In this document: piece after piece, positions 63,298-64,000 of the stretch | How positions within the stretch are numbered: position 1 is the first letter of the stretch | How the letters are laid out: every line of letters begins with the position of its first letter | Assembly: GCA_027625915.1 (NCBI GenBank) | Contig: JANTQA010000012.1 | Coordinates: forward strand, 4,424,501-4,488,500 | Origin: Anaeramoeba flamelloides | Lineage: Eukaryota > Metamonada > Anaeramoebidae | Length of the DNA stretch: 64,000 nucleotides | Direction of reading: 5' to 3' | The notes under the pieces: generated by a model | Seen by the model: the letters and a program-made list of their open reading frames with translations, nothing else | What the model was told of the DNA's origin: nothing | Databases searched by the model: none | Translations under genes and position numbers: made by a program

Positions 63298-63645
63298 TTT
63301 CAACTAATTTTCGTAGAGTACAGATCCTTTAAATAATAAATTAAAAAATTTTTTTATTCTTTCATATTCAATAACAACTAATAATTAAAAATGTATGAGA
63401 ATTCACTTCTAAAAGCTAATTAATATATAAAAACCAGTATATTTAACGATTAAAAAAAGATCAATACTTCAAACTAAAAAAAACATGTGTAATAATTTTT
63501 TAAATGGGCATTATCAATTTTTTATTAATGAAATTTCACAACAAATCGATAAACAACAAGATTTTTTTACTTTTATTTAAAACCTTTTTAAAAGACATAC
63601 ATTATCTCAATTTTCTTAAATAATTATTTGTATTTTTGAAGATAT
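63298..63645 (+). repeat. Family C repeat, copy 4 (decayed)
   Basis: The 5' end is heavily changed, but TTCATATTCAATAACAACTA, GAATTCACTTCTAAAA, TTATCTCAATTTTCTTAA and TTGTATTTTTGAAGAT appear in family order. Confidence 0.6.
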
Positions 63646-63880
63646 TTTTTTTTTAATCTACATGACCTTTCCCAAAAAAAAAAAAAAATAAGAAAATTAT
63701 AAAAGATAAAAAAAAAAGAAATCGAAAAATTTAGAAAAAAAAAACAAAAATTCATGAAATTATAAAAAATATTTTAGTTCTAAAATTGAAAATTTTTTTT
63801 GAAAAAAATATGGTAAACAACTGAACAAATTCGATTAAAAATATAAATCAAGTTAAAATATTTTTTAAAAAATAGTTATA

Positions 63881-64000
63881 TTTCAAAAATTGTAATACAC
63901 CTGAAATTATAAATTAAAAAAAAAAATATCCTTTAGTATTCAAGAGCAACAACTAATAAAATCATATTAATAATTTGCTTTTAAATTATGATAAAAATAT
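63881..64000 (+). repeat. Family C repeat, copy 5 (cut by window edge)
   Basis: TTTCAAAAATTGTAATACAC, then TATCCTTTAGTATTCAAGAG and TTGCTTTTAAATTAT; continues past the window end. Direct orientation relative to copy 4, about 580 bp apart. Confidence 0.7.

Larger units (their letters stand above)
60717..64000. other. Intergenic, right edge
   Basis: Upstream of uL23 lies a T/A-rich promoter zone (60717-60950). Then follow a 1.34-kb TTAA-flanked element (61295-62635) and two direct family C copies (63298-63645 and 63881 to the edge). Between 62650 and 63290 nothing is recognised. Confidence 0.55.

Overview
The window is nuclear DNA from a very A+T-rich, repeat-laden protist. Proteins contain long Asn (AAT), Lys/Glu, Glu/Asn and Gln tracts; GT-AG introns interrupt most genes; and TAA, TAG and TGA all end recognisable proteins, so the standard code is used. 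The style (low gene density, KEKE/ENEN tracts, poly-N, ancestral cytoplasmic gene set) resembles amoeboid protists such as Anaeramoeba or amoebozoans. That placement is inference, not proof.

Seven genes can be supported. On the + strand: N-acetylglucosamine kinase (NAGK, 2459-3576, one intron) and a SCYL2-type pseudokinase of clathrin traffic (9088-12954, single exon). On the - strand: a giant BEACH-WD40 protein gene in at least five exons (15668-34051); a protein with two apparent winged-helix domains and a Gln-rich tail (38861-41619, two exons); a coiled-coil protein (48885-50192); RNA polymerase subunit RPB10 (55330-55773, three exons, the last only 8 nt); and ribosomal protein uL23/RPL23A (60002-60716, two exons). 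RPB10 is too finely split to show up as a long open frame and was found by its conserved residues. SCYL2 and the BEACH protein are both membrane-traffic proteins and face each other tail to tail; the other genes have no functional link that I can see.

The rest, more than half the window, is a graveyard of small repeats that can be sorted by eye. Family A: six copies of a ~200-bp near-palindrome ending in CAGTCAGTT and mostly flanked by TA. Family B: two copies with AGGGGCA inverted ends. Family C: five copies with GTGACTCACCT. Family D: three ~400-bp copies. Families E, G, H and I: two copies each. Family F: two clusters of hairpin-forming units with the word GTGCCTAG. There are three TTAA-flanked elements with inverted ends; one is inserted inside a family C copy, and another lies 52 bp upstream of RPB10. 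A decayed LINE reverse transcriptase lies at 14502-15440, with related tails inside the BEACH introns. The two largest BEACH introns (3.9 and 2.8 kb) are made largely of these repeats.

No tRNA, rRNA, CRISPR, prokaryotic operon or virus-like element was recognised. I found no complete new molecular system. The most notable items are the repeat families with an internal empty-site comparison, the twin winged-helix protein, the motif-rich tail of the pseudokinase and the 8-nt RPB10 exon.
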